A stretch of DNA of 64,000 bases, taken from the NCBI RefSeq assembly GCF_030463535.1, contig NC_132878.1, forward strand, positions 20,708,925 through 20,772,924. Direction: 5' to 3'. The DNA comes from Salminus brasiliensis. Taxonomy: Eukaryota > Chordata > Actinopteri > Characiformes > Bryconidae. Numbering within the stretch: the first letter of the stretch is position 1; each line of letters opens with the position of its first letter. The notes below the pieces were generated by a model. It was given only the letters and a program-made list of their open reading frames with translations, was not told the origin of the DNA and did not search any database. A program made the translations under genes and the position numbers. Positions 41,701 through 54,014 of this stretch are shown piece by piece.

Positions 41701-43070
41701 ACTCTGCATGGTGTCTGCGGCTTCTCGATATTTTCTATATTTGTGCAGCATTTTATATCGTAATTCGCGCGGTTGTGGGTAAAGTTAGCTAGCATCTGAG
41801 AGCTGCGGCGATTTCTGGAAAAAACGGGGGGTCGGGACAAGCTGCGTAATGTGGGTTCTGGTGTCGTTTGGCTATTTTGTAACGTTATGTTCACTGTCGA
41901 TTACAAAAAACTAATAAAAGCATACAGTAAACATAAAGAGACCAGGTACGTGTGAACTGATTATGAGTTATGTTGATGATAATGATCTGTTAATATCGAA
42001 CCGCTGCTGTTAAACCTAGATTTTCTTTTAACGTTTTACCCAATTTTTGATGAATAGCGTTTTAACGATTCAACAAATTATTGTAGAGGAACAATTACCA
42101 GCGTAATTTATTATTGGTCATCATGTAATCATAAATGTGTATTTAATGGATAAATGACATAACAATCTTCAAATCTAAAATCTCAATGCTAAAATCTGTT
42201 TATTCTGTAACGAGCAGTTGGCACTCAGTTGAACTATTTTAATGTTTTACGAAATTACTATAACTGAGAGTTGTACTATATATATATATTTATATATAAA
42301 TGTGTATATAAATAACGGACTTGTGTGTGTTTGTGTTTTGCTCGCTGAACATACTAATTAGCCTCATACAGAATACCGATAGATAAAGCAGACTTGTTTA
42401 TTATAATACAAAATATTGATTATATTATAGAGCTACGAAAGAAAGTACAGTGCTGGTTATAATATGCAGTAATGAGTGTAATATGGAATAGTGATTATAA
42501 TATACCCTGGGGTGATCATTTTAAATGCAGAGTAATGGTTATAATATGGAGTAACGTCACCGCAATAATGGGTATAATAAGGGTCAGAATGGATGATCTT
42601 ATCGTTAAAACGCCGCAAATGTGCGGCTGTGGGAAGCACCAGATAGCGCACAGTCCGCAGTAGAGAGTAAAACACACAGCAGCGGGAGTCCTGTTTCTCA
42701 CAGATATCACCAAGGCCTTAATAACACAACCTGAATACAAATGCACCTTCACACTGCAGTTCAGTTCAGACTGCCTGCACCTTAGCGCACTTCAGCTGGG
42801 ATTTTAAACAGTCCCCAGTTTACTGGGAGTAAAGCAACACATTAGGCAGCTGTTTTACAGCATATATTTAATGAATGATGAAATACGGAAAATAAGACGG
42901 AAAAACGGAATACAAACACGTGCAGCCGGAATATATACACACTCAGATATCATCTGTTGTATAATAAAGTCTGGTTTGGAGAGAAATGGGCTGTGATAGA
43001 TTTGCAAATGCAGGATATGGTGGAAATATCCAAATAGCTGGACTATTTGCCGGGTCGCAATTTCTTACTT
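41701..43070. other. region upstream of lhx1
   Basis: GC content falls away from the promoter. The stretch 42440-42580 has loosely repeated ATAATATG(G/C)AGTAATG motifs. No convincing protein is seen. A divergent non-coding transcript from the lhx1 promoter is possible but not shown by the sequence. Confidence 0.5.
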
Positions 43071-43075
43071 TTCCG

Positions 43076-43078
<3 letters not shown>

Positions 43079-43128
<50 letters not shown>
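43079..43128. repeat. (GT)n microsatellite
   Basis: About 25 GT units. Confidence 0.97.
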
Positions 43129-43130
<2 letters not shown>

Positions 43131-43239
43131 CGAAGCGCAGGACTAATGCGTAAAGCACTGAGACGGAGAATAACACACGGACGGTGGGACTTCATCATGC
43201 TCGAGTGGATGTAAATAAATGGTGTGAGTTACAGTCTCC

Positions 43240-43269
43240 CCCCTTCTCCCCCCTTCTCCCTCTCTCTCC

Positions 43270-43322
<53 letters not shown>

Positions 43323-43368
43323 ATGGGCATTTTGCTCCATGTTTATAGTATATGTGCAGTATAGTACA

Positions 43369-43423
<55 letters not shown>

Positions 43424-43450
43424 TAGATAGAGAGAGAGAGATAGATAGAT
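43240..43450. repeat. (CT)n, (TA)n and (GATA)/(GA)n cluster
   Basis: CT-rich sequence with (CT)n at about 43274-43320 is followed by (TA)n at 43370-43420, then AGAT and GA repeats to about 43450. Confidence 0.95.
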
Positions 43451-44569
43451 ATAGACATAGATATGTAGTGTGAGGGGTTTCTATATGGTATTGAAAAAAA
43501 CCTAGTTCTTCGACAGAAATGCTTGTTCTTCATTTTGTTGCTGCTGTGCAAAACCATTAAAAATATTCTAATATTAAAAAGCCATAAACAAAGATATTCC
43601 ATCATAGAGAAGGAACTAAAATTTCACCAAACAAAAAATGGCTTTTTAAGTCAGTGGCTGTCAGACCGTTTCTCAGGGATCCCCATATGGTCCACATTTT
43701 GTCTCTTGCCAGAAGTCTAGACTCTATGGGGCACTCAGTACTGGTTTGAGAACAGAATTTGGGTTATTTAACTACAGTGGAACGTGTGTTACTGTATTGC
43801 TACTTGCTATTTAAAGAACCATACACACAATGTTCTTGTAAATGATGAACCAGGCAAAGAACCATTTTAGTGAAATGGCTCTTGCTTTTCATGATTCTTT
43901 ATCGATAATGACCCCTGATCTTAAAGAGATTTCCATGGCTGCACCAAAAACTACTATGTATACTACACAGCTGCTAATGGTGTGTATTATTGTGACATAA
44001 TCTTTAGTGTGGTAATGTAAGGTTTTGGTAGCTGCCAGTGTCATTGTAGACCCTCGAGGTTGCGTTTTATGCTGTAGTCAGCATCACACCCATATTAGGA
44101 ACCTATAGGTCTAGGCAGTTTTTCCTCTATGGGAAATATTGTCAATTGTGTTGTCAAAATCACTGCTGTTAAACAAACATGTTTCAGCACTAATATATTT
44201 GTCCCATATGTATTTTTCCTCCAGTTAGTACTGGAGCCTCTGAATTATAAGGTCACTGGATAGGTAAAATACAAAGACAGCTACATATATGTATTACACA
44301 TTGCAATAACATTGCATGAAAATACTGAACTTCAGCTCTACTGACTTGATTTGACTGGTTTGTTTGATGATATTTTGGTGAGGTTGCCAGATTTGGTGTC
44401 TGGCAGACTTTCATTCCATTTGTTTAGATACACTAAAAATAAAAGTTTCTTCTGTGAACCTTTGGCTTTCATTAACCTCTTTTATTAATCTCATGGTCTT
44501 TCAACAAATGAACTCAGATTATTGTTTTGACCATAAATGCACAAGCATCTTCATTAAGAAGAAAAAAAC
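43451..44569. other. intergenic, no gene seen
   Basis: AT-rich sequence without a long repeat or a recognisable coding exon. Confidence 0.5.
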
Positions 44570-44875
44570 TAATCCCCAACTCCTAACTCACCCCAAAAGT
44601 ATTGGATGGAGCACCATCATTCCGGAGAATACAGCCCCACCGCTCTACAGCTTAGTACTGGAGGCTTTATGTCCCTCTAACCCACACCTGGCATTAAGCA
44701 TTGTGTCAATAAGTTCATGTTTATCTGCTCCAAAGTGTCCTATTATATTGGCAGAACTTCTCTACAGGGACTAGACTAAGCTGTGTGCATTCGCAAATCT
44801 GTGTCAGCAATGGGTGCAGTTAAAAGTAGTTGAATGCATTCATTAGAAGGGGTGTCATATAGTGTATATTCATGA
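44570..44875 (-). mobile_element. family A inverted-repeat DNA element (copy 5, truncated)
   Basis: It carries CCCAAAAGTATTGGATGGAG, ATTCCGGAGAATACAGC and TCTCTACAGGGACTAGACTA, and ends GGGTGTCATATAGTG, in the same orientation as copy 3. The left terminal repeat is missing. Confidence 0.65.
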
Positions 44876-45049
44876 CAGCTCAAAGAGCTTACGCTTAAAT
44901 GGTTCTTAGCCTCAGTATGAGTTGTTTTTTTTCACAATCTTTAAAAAAATCGTTCTACATAGCACAAAAAATGCCCCAGTATTGCTGTATGTCAAATAAC
45001 TAGTACTATATAACACCTTTTTTTGCTTGGAGTGTAGGCATGCAGGCCC

Positions 45050-45290
45050 TCACTGAACGGCTGCATGGCCGAAAGCAGCAGGGCCATGGTTTCCGAAGCG
45101 CATTAATGCCATGCAGTAATCAAACAGCAGCTCCCACTGTTTGTTTTGGGATCCCCACTTCATCTCATTAGCACGTGCTAATTGCTGCTAATTGGTCTTA
45201 ACAAGATGAGATGGCAACCCAGCGGGACCAATCTCATTTGTGGAAAACACAATTGATTATCATTTGCCAAAGAAACCATTCAGCGTAGGG
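45050..45290. promoter_or_regulatory. candidate enhancer island upstream of lhx1
   Basis: A non-repetitive block packed with homeodomain cores: GCATTAATGCCATGC, CAGTAATCAAACAG, CATTAGCACGTGCTAATTGC (which includes a CACGTG E-box), TGCTAATTGGTC and ACAATTGATTATC. It has no open frame of note. Function is inferred. Confidence 0.45.
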
Positions 45291-45293
45291 TTA

Positions 45294-45303
45294 GTGTGTG
45301 TGT

Positions 45304-45349
<46 letters not shown>
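45294..45349. repeat. (GT)n microsatellite
   Basis: About 27 GT units with one A interruption. Confidence 0.97.
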
Positions 45350-45352
<3 letters not shown>

Positions 45353-45608
45353 TTAGTTTAGGAAGTAATTAACAGTCCATCTATGGTCTATCATGCATTT
45401 CTTTAGCAATTAATTTGTGTACACACTTCCAAAGGTCCTCTAAATGTTAAGGGCAAATATCTAGAATACAATATTTATTTATGTAAATACCATGTATACA
45501 TACTGTCCCAGCTAGATCAGTGGGTCAGTAACATCTGATAAACTGTAGTATAAAGTGAGGTGAGGAGTTCTTGTATTGGATGGTGATGGATTATAAAGAA
45601 AAAGAGTC

Positions 45609-45612
<4 letters not shown>

Positions 45613-45643
<31 letters not shown>
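45613..45643. repeat. (GA)n microsatellite
   Basis: About 15 GA units. The 125-codon frame across it has no recognisable protein features. Confidence 0.95.
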
Positions 45644-45646
<3 letters not shown>

Positions 45647-46062
45647 GAAAAAAGAGATACAGAGTGTCTGGGTCTTTCATTGGACGTAGGAATCAAGTCC
45701 TTTTTAGCCTTCATCCAGCAACCTTTCTATACATCTCTATTAACATTATTTGGCTTATTTTTAGTGGGTCTATTAATAGCGTTGATTTGCAAAGATTCTT
45801 AATAGTGTTGATTTACAAAGATTTCCTTGTTCTGTTATCAAAAAAAGTAGCTAGACAACTGAAAGAGCATAATTTGGTTTTGATACATAGTCCTAAGAAT
45901 GAAGAGGATGCCTCACCTGTTCATGGATGGGAGTCCAAGACACTCTAAAATATTTGTCCATGTTTTATTTAGCAAAGTTATCTTATTTGTTTTCTAGATC
46001 TATCTATTATATTAACTGTTCTGTAATGCTTGTAAATTCATACCTAGAATTACCATAACTGG

Positions 46063-46088
46063 GCAAGTCAACCAACTGGTTGACTTGC
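46063..46088. repeat. 12-bp perfect inverted repeat
   Basis: GCAAGTCAACCA (46063-46074) and its exact reverse complement (46077-46088) are separated by AC. Confidence 0.85.
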
Positions 46089-46189
46089 ATATCTACTTCT
46101 GAATAAGTCATCTGAAAAGTTGCTTTAGAGCAAACCTAATGTTTTGCATAACTGTCAATAAAGCCACAACTGATATGGAAGAATTCATT

Positions 46190-46615
46190 TGTCTGTAAAG
46201 CATGGTTAGCCTGCTCTTCCATCAGCTGATGTTCTCAGAAGGCGTCAGTAATAAAAATGGCCTTCCAGTGCAAAGCACCGCAAAACACTGGCAGTAATGA
46301 AACCAAGCCAGAACATCAGAAATCTTTATGATGGAGAGACATTGCAGGAAGTCCCCATGGAGTCCCTATAAGCTTTAGTACAGTATTCCCTCATTGGCAG
46401 CCCCCCATGCACTCCTGCTGTTGCCTCACTGTGAGAGTAGGACTCCATGCCAGCAGAAGCCCTGGCAACCAGGAGAGGCTTAGTTGTAATCCCTATCGAC
46501 AAGCTCTCTCTCTCTCGGCCTGCCAATAGTCTGTGGATTTGTTTAACGCGATGATGCGGCTGTGTCAAGCTGCCATGCATGAATCTTGGGTGGCACCCCA
46601 AGCTGTTAAATGTCT
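46190..46615. promoter_or_regulatory. candidate enhancer island upstream of lhx1
   Basis: Non-repetitive and GC-richer than its flanks. It contains CAGTAATAAAAATGGCC, GGCAGTAATGAAACC, an exact FoxH1-type TGTGGATT (46532-46539) and TTTAACGCGATGATGCGGC. It has no coding potential. Function is inferred. Confidence 0.4.
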
Positions 46616-47985
46616 AAAGTCATGCATGAACCAGGACAGCAAACCCATTCATTCAATTGTGAATACCTACTCAAATTACAGTGTGAATAGCCTTTACTAA
46701 GGAGTTACAAATCAAATCTACACAATGATCCCTTTACGTCAAATGTACTGCATTATCCAAGAAACGCTTGCTTCTTTATTGAGCTAACAGAAGCTCAATA
46801 CTTGCCTGAATGCCTACATCATCACACCCTTGCCCCAAAAGGTGCAATGTCCCAAACAGCGGATCTCTTCAAAATAAAAGTCTTCTCATTTCTTAGAAAA
46901 CTTGAAAAAATTGAGAATATATTGCAAGTAAGTAATGTATTTGGGTATTAATAAAAATTAAGAAGATGCTTTTGAGGTTCAAGATCTTGGGTCCTGGGTC
47001 ATGCACTTGTCTTCTAAGAGCAACTGCCAAAATAGCAGATGAATTGGCTGCAGATAGCTAACTTGGCTAGTGAGGCAAACTTACAGCACTGCTCTTGTCG
47101 AGCTCTGGAGCAGCTCTGGTGTGCATTTAAAAGCACATGGGCTTTGACTGCCTTTAATTTCAGTGACTTTGACCTGGGCTGATTAAAATGCATAAAAAAA
47201 ACTTTTTACTATTGTATTAAAACATTTTAATATTTATGTGACAACTATTTGTGCATACAATAATTTCTTTACTATTCTTTAAAACCGTCATCTCATCAAT
47301 AAGAACAACAACAGCTTACATTAAAACAGAAGCAGGCAAACATAAATATAAATAGATTTGCCCATTTTGAAGAAAGTAGGCGGCTCTTGGGAAGTAGTTT
47401 GAAGAACAAAGCTCCCTCCCCCTTTTTTTCCTGGATGCAGTCAGCCAGCACAAGCCATTAAGCACTGACTCACCAAACCAGGTGTTGAATGATAACTAAA
47501 TAATAATAAATAATAATACTAGACTCCCATGAGGAGAGCTTTGGAGGTGTTTTAATGAACTCAGTGATGTAAAGCCACCACTGTCTGTCTATTCATATAA
47601 CATTAGTGTTATGTACTGAGTACATAAACACTTACTGCCCAGATAATGAGCATTACTATATTACTTTATCTATGTAGGTTTATTTATTTATTTTTGCATG
47701 TATGTTTTGACATACATTTACTGGGCTATATGCACATATTCCAAAACTATACATTAGAAAACAATTCCAAATATATGGCTTTTCACATAGGAAGGTGCAG
47801 TGCAGACTGCAGTGAGACTAATCTTAATTCACAGGGCTGTAAATGAAGAACACGACTTGCAACAGGAAAACTAATTCCAGTGAAAAGAAAAACGCATGCC
47901 AACAACAATAACAACAAGCATCAACTAACACATTGAGAATATACACAGTGCTTAGAGTCCAGGCCTGCCAGTGGCAAGGGTGTGT
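46616..47985. other. intergenic, no gene seen
   Basis: AT-rich single-copy-looking sequence. The 66-codon frame at 47646 has no family features. Confidence 0.5.
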
Positions 47986-48034
47986 GTGTGAGAAAGAGAG
48001 AGAGAGAGAAGGAGAGAGGGAAAGAGAAGGAGAG

Positions 48035-48245
48035 GGCCCTTGGGACTCAGCGCCTGGAGCATGTTGATGATGGAGATTGATGCATGCGGTGGCGCAGACG
48101 GCCCAGACGCTGGGTGAAATTAAAAGGCTATTTTGTCGGGTTGTAAAAGGACAGAATGGTGCAGAGGGAGAAACCTCCCGCCCCCTTCCCCCATGTACCT
48201 CTTTAGTGTCATCAAACCCTCAGGGACAAGAGCCGTTACATGCCT
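48035..48245. promoter_or_regulatory. candidate enhancer island upstream of lhx1
   Basis: Between a GA-rich tract and a (CT)(CA) repeat lies a non-repetitive block with TGATGATGGAGATTGATGC, GAAATTAAAAGGCTATTTTG and TTAGTGTCATCAAACCCTC. It shows no splice-site-bounded coding exon. Function is inferred. Confidence 0.4.
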
Positions 48246-48268
48246 TTCACTCTCTCTTTCTTTTTTTG

Positions 48269-48302
48269 CTCTCTCTCTCTCTCTCTCTCTCTCCCTGCAT
48301 GG

Positions 48303-48345
<43 letters not shown>
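48269..48345. repeat. (CT)n and (CA)n microsatellites
   Basis: A (CT)n run (about 48269-48292) is followed after a short gap by about 21 CA units (48302-48345). Confidence 0.97.
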
Positions 48346-48350
<5 letters not shown>

Positions 48351-48554
48351 ATTGTGAGATGAGAAAAATGTGCAAGTAAAGTGAGTAGTACTTGAAAGCT
48401 AATTTGCTGGCCACATCACATATCGCAGCTGTGAAAACAAAACCCTGCATCTCCTTAACATCTTTCTTAACATTCTTAATATATAAACATTATTATTTGG
48501 CTCCAATCTCATGGAATGATTCAGTTAGCATTTGTAAGATATGACAGGAACAAT

Positions 48555-48700
48555 ATTTAGTCGCTGTCCAATCAAAAACATGTCTCTCCAAAATAGTGAC
48601 TTTACAGGAGAAGGCAAAAATGTTCTCAGCTTTGAACAGAAGTCAGTGTGAAATAAGAGTTTATTCTAAGCCATTTAGAGCATTTCTATTGGTCTGTTTA
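48555..48700 (-). mobile_element. family B inverted-repeat element (copy 4, inverted)
   Basis: Reverse-oriented family B core: CTCCAAAATAGTGACTTTAC, then AGGAGAAGGCAAAAATG, CAGAAGTCAGTGTGAAATA and GAGCATTTCTATTGGTCTG. Confidence 0.55.
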
Positions 48701-49015
48701 CTCAGGATTATTTATACATTGTACAGAGCAACTACAGGGTTCAAATCATGGAATAAATTTCATTAGACAGCAGCGATTTGCTCTCTCTCCCTTTCTGTGT
48801 TTGCTTTTTTCCCAGCTGTCCTTTCTATAGCAAAAACTGTCACCAAAACTGGATCAATAGAACTGTATTGATATAGTAAAGCAAAGGAAGATGTTCAGTA
48901 CGGCAACACCTCAACTTCAGCTCCTCGATATTAAAGAGAAAAGGCCTTTAACGTTGTTTTTAGTGTAACTGTTAGTTAACTAAGTGTGCAGTGCTCGTCA
49001 CTGAAAAGAAAAAAA

Positions 49016-49343
49016 ACTCCTTGTGGCACAGCGGTCGGAGCCATCAGCAGCCGGAGTCAGAGAGAGCACAATTGGCTGTGCTCACTCTGGATGGGTAGAT
49101 GGTGCTCTCTACCCCCTCACACTTAAGTGATGTAGGCTTGCACAGTTATCTACTGTTAGCTTGTGCAGTGGAGCTGGGGACTGGCGGTGTTTGGCAATGT
49201 CACGGTGGCGGCAGGTCAAAAAGAGGCGGTTATTGGATTGGCATGTATCTGAGGATGTTAAGTCCTTACCCTCCAAATTTGGAGAAAATAAATTGGGCAT
49301 AAATTGACAAACAGAATAAAAAAAAAGAATTAAAAAAGGAAAA
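49016..49343 (+). mobile_element. SINE-like element with A-rich tail
   Basis: The start has a perfect box A-type sequence, TGGCACAGCGG (49024-49034), followed by a body with GAGAGCACAATTGGCTGTGC and TGGATGGGTAGATGGTGCTC. It ends in an A-rich tail (about 49310-49343). A clear box B was not found. A short related piece lies at about 63750-63810. Confidence 0.6.
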
Positions 49344-50264
49344 ACCGCCCATTTTCGTCAAACAGTTTATGCAGCTGAAAAATATTCTCATTTCTCGTTT
49401 TCTCATTAAACCAATATGCCTACGACATTAGAAAGTATTAACAATTTTGGGGTTTGCATGTTAAATACTCCTCTGTCATTTCTGTCACACTGAACTTATG
49501 ATAAAAGGAAATGTATCAAAAAGGAATATTTCATGCAAATATATTTGCAACGCTCCTCTGTTATCACAGATGGAACTTGTAGCCTTATTTTGTAGGCTCT
49601 CTAGCAGCCTTTCTGCCAACAAATTTGGAATCAGCTTGCGATTGTTGCAAATGTTGCGACTATGTTGAGCTGCTAGCGAGCAATGAGGAGTAGAAATAGG
49701 GAGGGGTGAGATCCAACTGCTGTGAAAGTAATATGCACCTCCGTACATAAACAGCTATGCTGAGATCAACTGGACAACACAACAGCAGTTGTCTTAATGT
49801 GAAGAGATCATGATCAGTTGCTACAATAAAAATAGCATTTAACCACAGTAAATGTACTTTTTCAAAGTTGCTCATTTACATCCAGTTTACTTTCAGTTTA
49901 GCAAATGATTAAATTCATAGGATATTCCCTTTGTTCTGTATGTCAGTGTTATTGAAGAAAGAAAGTAAGCTGAGTGATCCCCAAAACAGGGGGAAGTTGG
50001 CATTGCATTTTTTTGTATTTTGCATTTTATGTAACAAGGTGAACATATTAAGCTGCAAAAAACAGCAAACCATCAATGTTTAATAAAACCTGTTATCTGA
50101 AGGATTAAACAATATCACTTCTTTATCAGGTCACTTAGAAGAACACTTTATTTGTATGGCTAAAATTGTTGTGTGAGTGATGGAGAACAAGGCTAAACTG
50201 AAAAACACAGATAAATAATGAAATTTAACCTAAAATTAATGTTTATTATTAAACTGATCTGTCA
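49344..50264. other. intergenic, no gene seen
   Basis: AT-rich sequence. Open frames are 87 codons or fewer and lack family features. Confidence 0.5.
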
Positions 50265-50500
50265 TCACTGTTGGACAAAAACCTTGTATCTCCATTTTTA
50301 CTGCTTTTGAATTCCCAACATAATATGACCCTGACAGTTGTTTTTCATATTGTTTCAACATGTTGTGATGAATTGATTATTAAAAATGATCCTAAATGAC
50401 TTTCTTTCCACTGACTTCCACTGAAAGATGAAGGTTTTTCCATCTCCTGTAAAGTTGCCATTTTGGAGATGCAAGGTTTTGTGTGACAGCAAAGATGTGT
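50265..50500 (+). mobile_element. family B inverted-repeat element (copy 5, best preserved)
   Basis: The left end AAAACCTTGTATCTCCATTT is mirrored at the right end by TTTTGGAGATGCAAGGTTTT, giving terminal inverted repeats of about 17 bases around a core of roughly 180 bases. No open frame is present. Confidence 0.75.
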
Positions 50501-50879
50501 CAATATATGTAGTGATGTCTAAAAACGGATACATTTTGAAAGAAAACGTTCTGATGTTTCTGTAAAGGAATGGTTATGTATACAGAAATATTAAAAAGTG
50601 CAAATTCCAAACAACAAGAAACGCAAAAATGTATATGAATTAATAAGAACAAAAATGAGTATAAGAATTTTAGCAGGATTTTGTCATTTTCACATTGCAT
50701 TACAGTGCATTCACTGAATGTTCATTGAATGTCTCAACCTTCTTTTGTGACATTTGTCAAAGCAACTACATAAAAAATGATCTGTGATAAAATTGAGACA
50801 ATACAAAGAATTTTCATGAAAATGTTAAAGCTGAAAAGAATTCTGAGATAAATTCTAAACAAATTTGATGTAAATACAG

Positions 50880-51085
50880 TATATGGTTGCTGTTGGACAA
50901 AAACCTTGTACAGCTTTTGTTATTTTTGACAATGTGAATCTGCCAGGTGTTCCTTACAAATGAATGGACCAATGGAAATGCCCCAAAATGACTGAATTAG
51001 GTATTTTACACTGACCTCCATTTAAAGCTAAGAAGGTTTTTTTTCTTGCTCTTTGCCATTTTGGAGATACAAGGTTAGACAGTGA
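50880..51085 (+). mobile_element. family B inverted-repeat element (copy 6)
   Basis: The left end is TGGACAAAAACCTTGTA. The interior is ATGAATGGACCAATGGAAAT and ACTGACCTCCATTTAAAGC. The right end is TTTTGGAGATACAAGGTTAG. Confidence 0.7.
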
Positions 51086-51354
51086 CAATATTTTCGTAAA
51101 TACCAGCAGGTTTTCCAGCCACCCCTAAGTGTGAGTTATGAGAGCAGAAGCAGCATTTTTACTTTACTTTCAAAACAGAAACCAGTTTGCATTAGTTTTG
51201 TCAGTATTTGTCAATGATGTAACCTATTTTATTGACCTACCTCACTTACTAACCTATATGGACACAATGCACACTTTAGCATACAGCCTTTTTTAACATG
51301 GAAGCTTTTTTTAGCTAATGGCTTCAATAGATACCGTTCCACATTGCTCTCGTT

Positions 51355-51560
51355 TTCCTGATCTCCTCAGGCCGTCCCACAGCAGAGGCGCCTGCATCCT
51401 CCGGCTGTGAGCGGCTAGTCTCTAACTACACTCCACTCACTCACTCACTTATTGGGACATCATTTGCAGATCATTTATCCTCAATCTGAATTTAATTGAC
51501 CGTCAGACCTGAGCGTGTGGACCGAAGGCCCTGGAGCTGAGCCCTGCCTCCGAGCAGTTG
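51355..51560. promoter_or_regulatory. candidate regulatory island
   Basis: Non-repetitive and GC-richer than its surroundings, with GCAGATCATTTATCC and GAATTTAATTGACCGTCAG. Support is weaker than for the islands nearer lhx1. Confidence 0.3.
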
Positions 51561-52544
51561 GCAGAGAATAGGAACAGAGTGGCAGACTGCACGGAGGAGG
51601 GGCAACCTGAACACACACGCTCACACGCACATCCATACAAGGGTACGGGGGTCAGACCTTTGTCAAGTGGGGAGTGGTAGCCAGCTGAGTTGCATTGTGT
51701 CGGGCTAACAGTCATTGCAAGTGCATCTGTACTAATGTGTGTCTGTGTATGTCTGCGTGGTTGATGGAACCAGAAGGCAGTGACGGCAGACAAGAGAGAC
51801 AAGATAGATGTGTCTCAAGCCACACACTCTCAACTCTGATGCTGTACTATTGAGAATCTGACGATACCAAGTCCAGTCTGATAGTGGTAATATACTGAGT
51901 AGTACAGTCACACAGCACCGCTACTACACTGCATGTAGTGAAACCAACTGGATTTAGGGAGGGCATCCTGTGCCATCGATTAGCAACTTTACAATGCCAC
52001 CATAAAAGCAGAGTGTGGGAGCTAAATGCATGGCAAGTTGACATAAGGGGGAACATTTTAATTTTGAAATCTTGAAATACACCTGATTCATTTGTAATTT
52101 CAATATGTTGCTAAGTATAGTGTATATAGCATATAGTGTACATTGCAATGAATCAATACACTTCTAACTTTCAAATGATCTGCTAGATTTTTCTATTTCT
52201 TTTTACTTTTCACTGCACCATTCCCTCTCAGTCAGTAGCTCACTCTACCGAGTCTAATTAGAGCACCCAGAGCCATAGATGGAACTGAATGGCACAGCAT
52301 CATTCCACTTCCTCAATACAGCAACAGAACCAGCACTCAGCTCCATTTCCCCACAGGCCACGACCCTTGCCAAAGAGATAGCCCTAACACGCTCTCTTTC
52401 TGTCTCTCTCTCTCTATCAGGTGTGGAAGGGCTGGTCAATCAGTTGCCCCCTCTTCTGCTGAAATGGCCTACAGTACACTACAGGACATTAATGTAGACA
52501 GGTCATTCAGAGACCACTGAGGTCAACAGGGAAGAATGGGAGGT
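51561..52544. other. intergenic, no gene seen
   Basis: Mixed-composition sequence with no recognisable exon or long repeat. A short CT run lies near 52391-52415. Confidence 0.5.
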
Positions 52545-53080
52545 ATAAGACATGCACCCCTAAACCTAATAACTGGTTATGCCAGTTATTTGGCAGCAAC
52601 AATCAAGCGTTTGGGATAACTTGTGACAAGTCTTTTATTTTGCTGTGGGGGAAATTTGCCTGTATGAGGTCTTGCCAAAGCATCTGAATGGGGTTCGAGT
52701 CAGGACTTTGACTTGGCCACTCCAGAATCTTAATTTTAATCTTTAGCCATTCAGAGGTGGATTAGCTTGTGTGTGTCGGTTCATTGTTCTGCTGCACAAC
52801 CCAACTGCGCTTAACTTTAGTAGCCCCAGACCATCACACTACCACCACCATGTTTGACTGCTGGTATAATGTTCATAGGGTGGATTGCAGTGTTACCTTT
52901 GCCACAAATGTAACAGGACCCATGTCTTTCAAAAATGTCCACCTTTGACTGGTCAGTCCACAAAACATTTTTCCAAATGTTTTAAAGAACATCTAGACAC
53001 TTTTGGCAAATGTGAGAGGAGTCTTTGTAGTGATTTGCGCCTTGCAACTCTAACAATGTTTTTCATTTTTTTATGTGAGG
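52545..53080 (-). pseudogene. Tc1/mariner-type transposon relic
   Basis: On the minus strand the stretch 52663-52756 reads [20 protein letters not shown] followed by PIQMLWQDL, matching the last catalytic block of Tc1-like transposases (SPDLNPIE). The usual acidic residue is Q here. A run complementary to 52590-52635 matches the terminal part of the same fish element. The interior is broken by stops. Confidence 0.65.
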
Positions 53081-53689
53081 CATTAATATATAAAAAAAGA
53101 CATTATGACTGTGATTATTTTTATTAATGTGAAAACATCAGCTGCTTTTGCATTATGTGATGAATGAAATAACAAGAATGTGAGAACAACATTGCAAAGG
53201 CTTCAAATATTTGTTGTTGTTCCAAACTGGTACCTGATTTCACATCTTCCAAACCAATGTTAAAAACAATTTTAGAAAAAGCCATAATTTTATATGGTTC
53301 ATATCTTATATTTTTAACCAATTTGTTTTTTATTTCTTTATTTTCCTTGAGGTCCACTTCTTTCTCTATGCATCTTTGCTGCTCTTTTAACTTTACTTTT
53401 CCCAAATATAAACTGTTCTAGCTAAAAGCTTCTACTGGTAATGGCTACATTTTTTCAGGCTTATAAAAATGCACCGTTTCCAATAATAAATAGAGAAATG
53501 AGTACAAATGTAAAGTACAAATACTTGAGTATTCAGATTATTTGGGTCAGTCGTGTCATTTGTGCATTAACAGATACTGTATTAGGTTACGAATGTGTTT
53601 TCCTTCTCATATGCAGTTCATCACTGCATTGTTACCTGTAGGATGGTCTTGTCCATCTGGGAAAAAAAAAAACACTGACTGTGCAGAAA

Positions 53690-53965
53690 CAAGGAAGTCA
53701 GACACAACTTCTCCCGCAGTCAGCTGGGAGTGTATCAGCTGGCCCCAGCGCTGCCCCCTCTCACAACCTTCATTCACTGACATGTGCCAGAGGCCCTCGA
53801 CCCAGCCCCCTGAGCAGCACCCAGATGGGGACCTCGCAAAGGCACTCAGAACAAGCTGGCCAAGCTCACGCCTGATTAACCATCAATATCAGCAATACAA
53901 TGATACAGTGGCTCCCAGGAACCCGAGCAGGACAGTGGGCAGGGCTGAGAGAAAGGTGCTTAGAA
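53690..53965. promoter_or_regulatory. candidate regulatory island
   Basis: A GC-rich, non-repetitive block, CCAGCGCTGCCCCCTCTCAC to ACGCCTGATTAACCATC, set in AT-rich DNA. A 157-codon + strand frame crosses it but has no family features. Function is unknown. Confidence 0.25.
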
Positions 53966-54014
53966 ACCTCCCTCCTATAAAATATTTAAAGTTACATAAA
54001 GCATATACTGTATA

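Noticed and set aside
41490..41894. A 134-codon minus-strand frame upstream of lhx1.
   Set aside because: No family resemblance. It lies in CpG-rich promoter sequence where stop codons are rare by chance.
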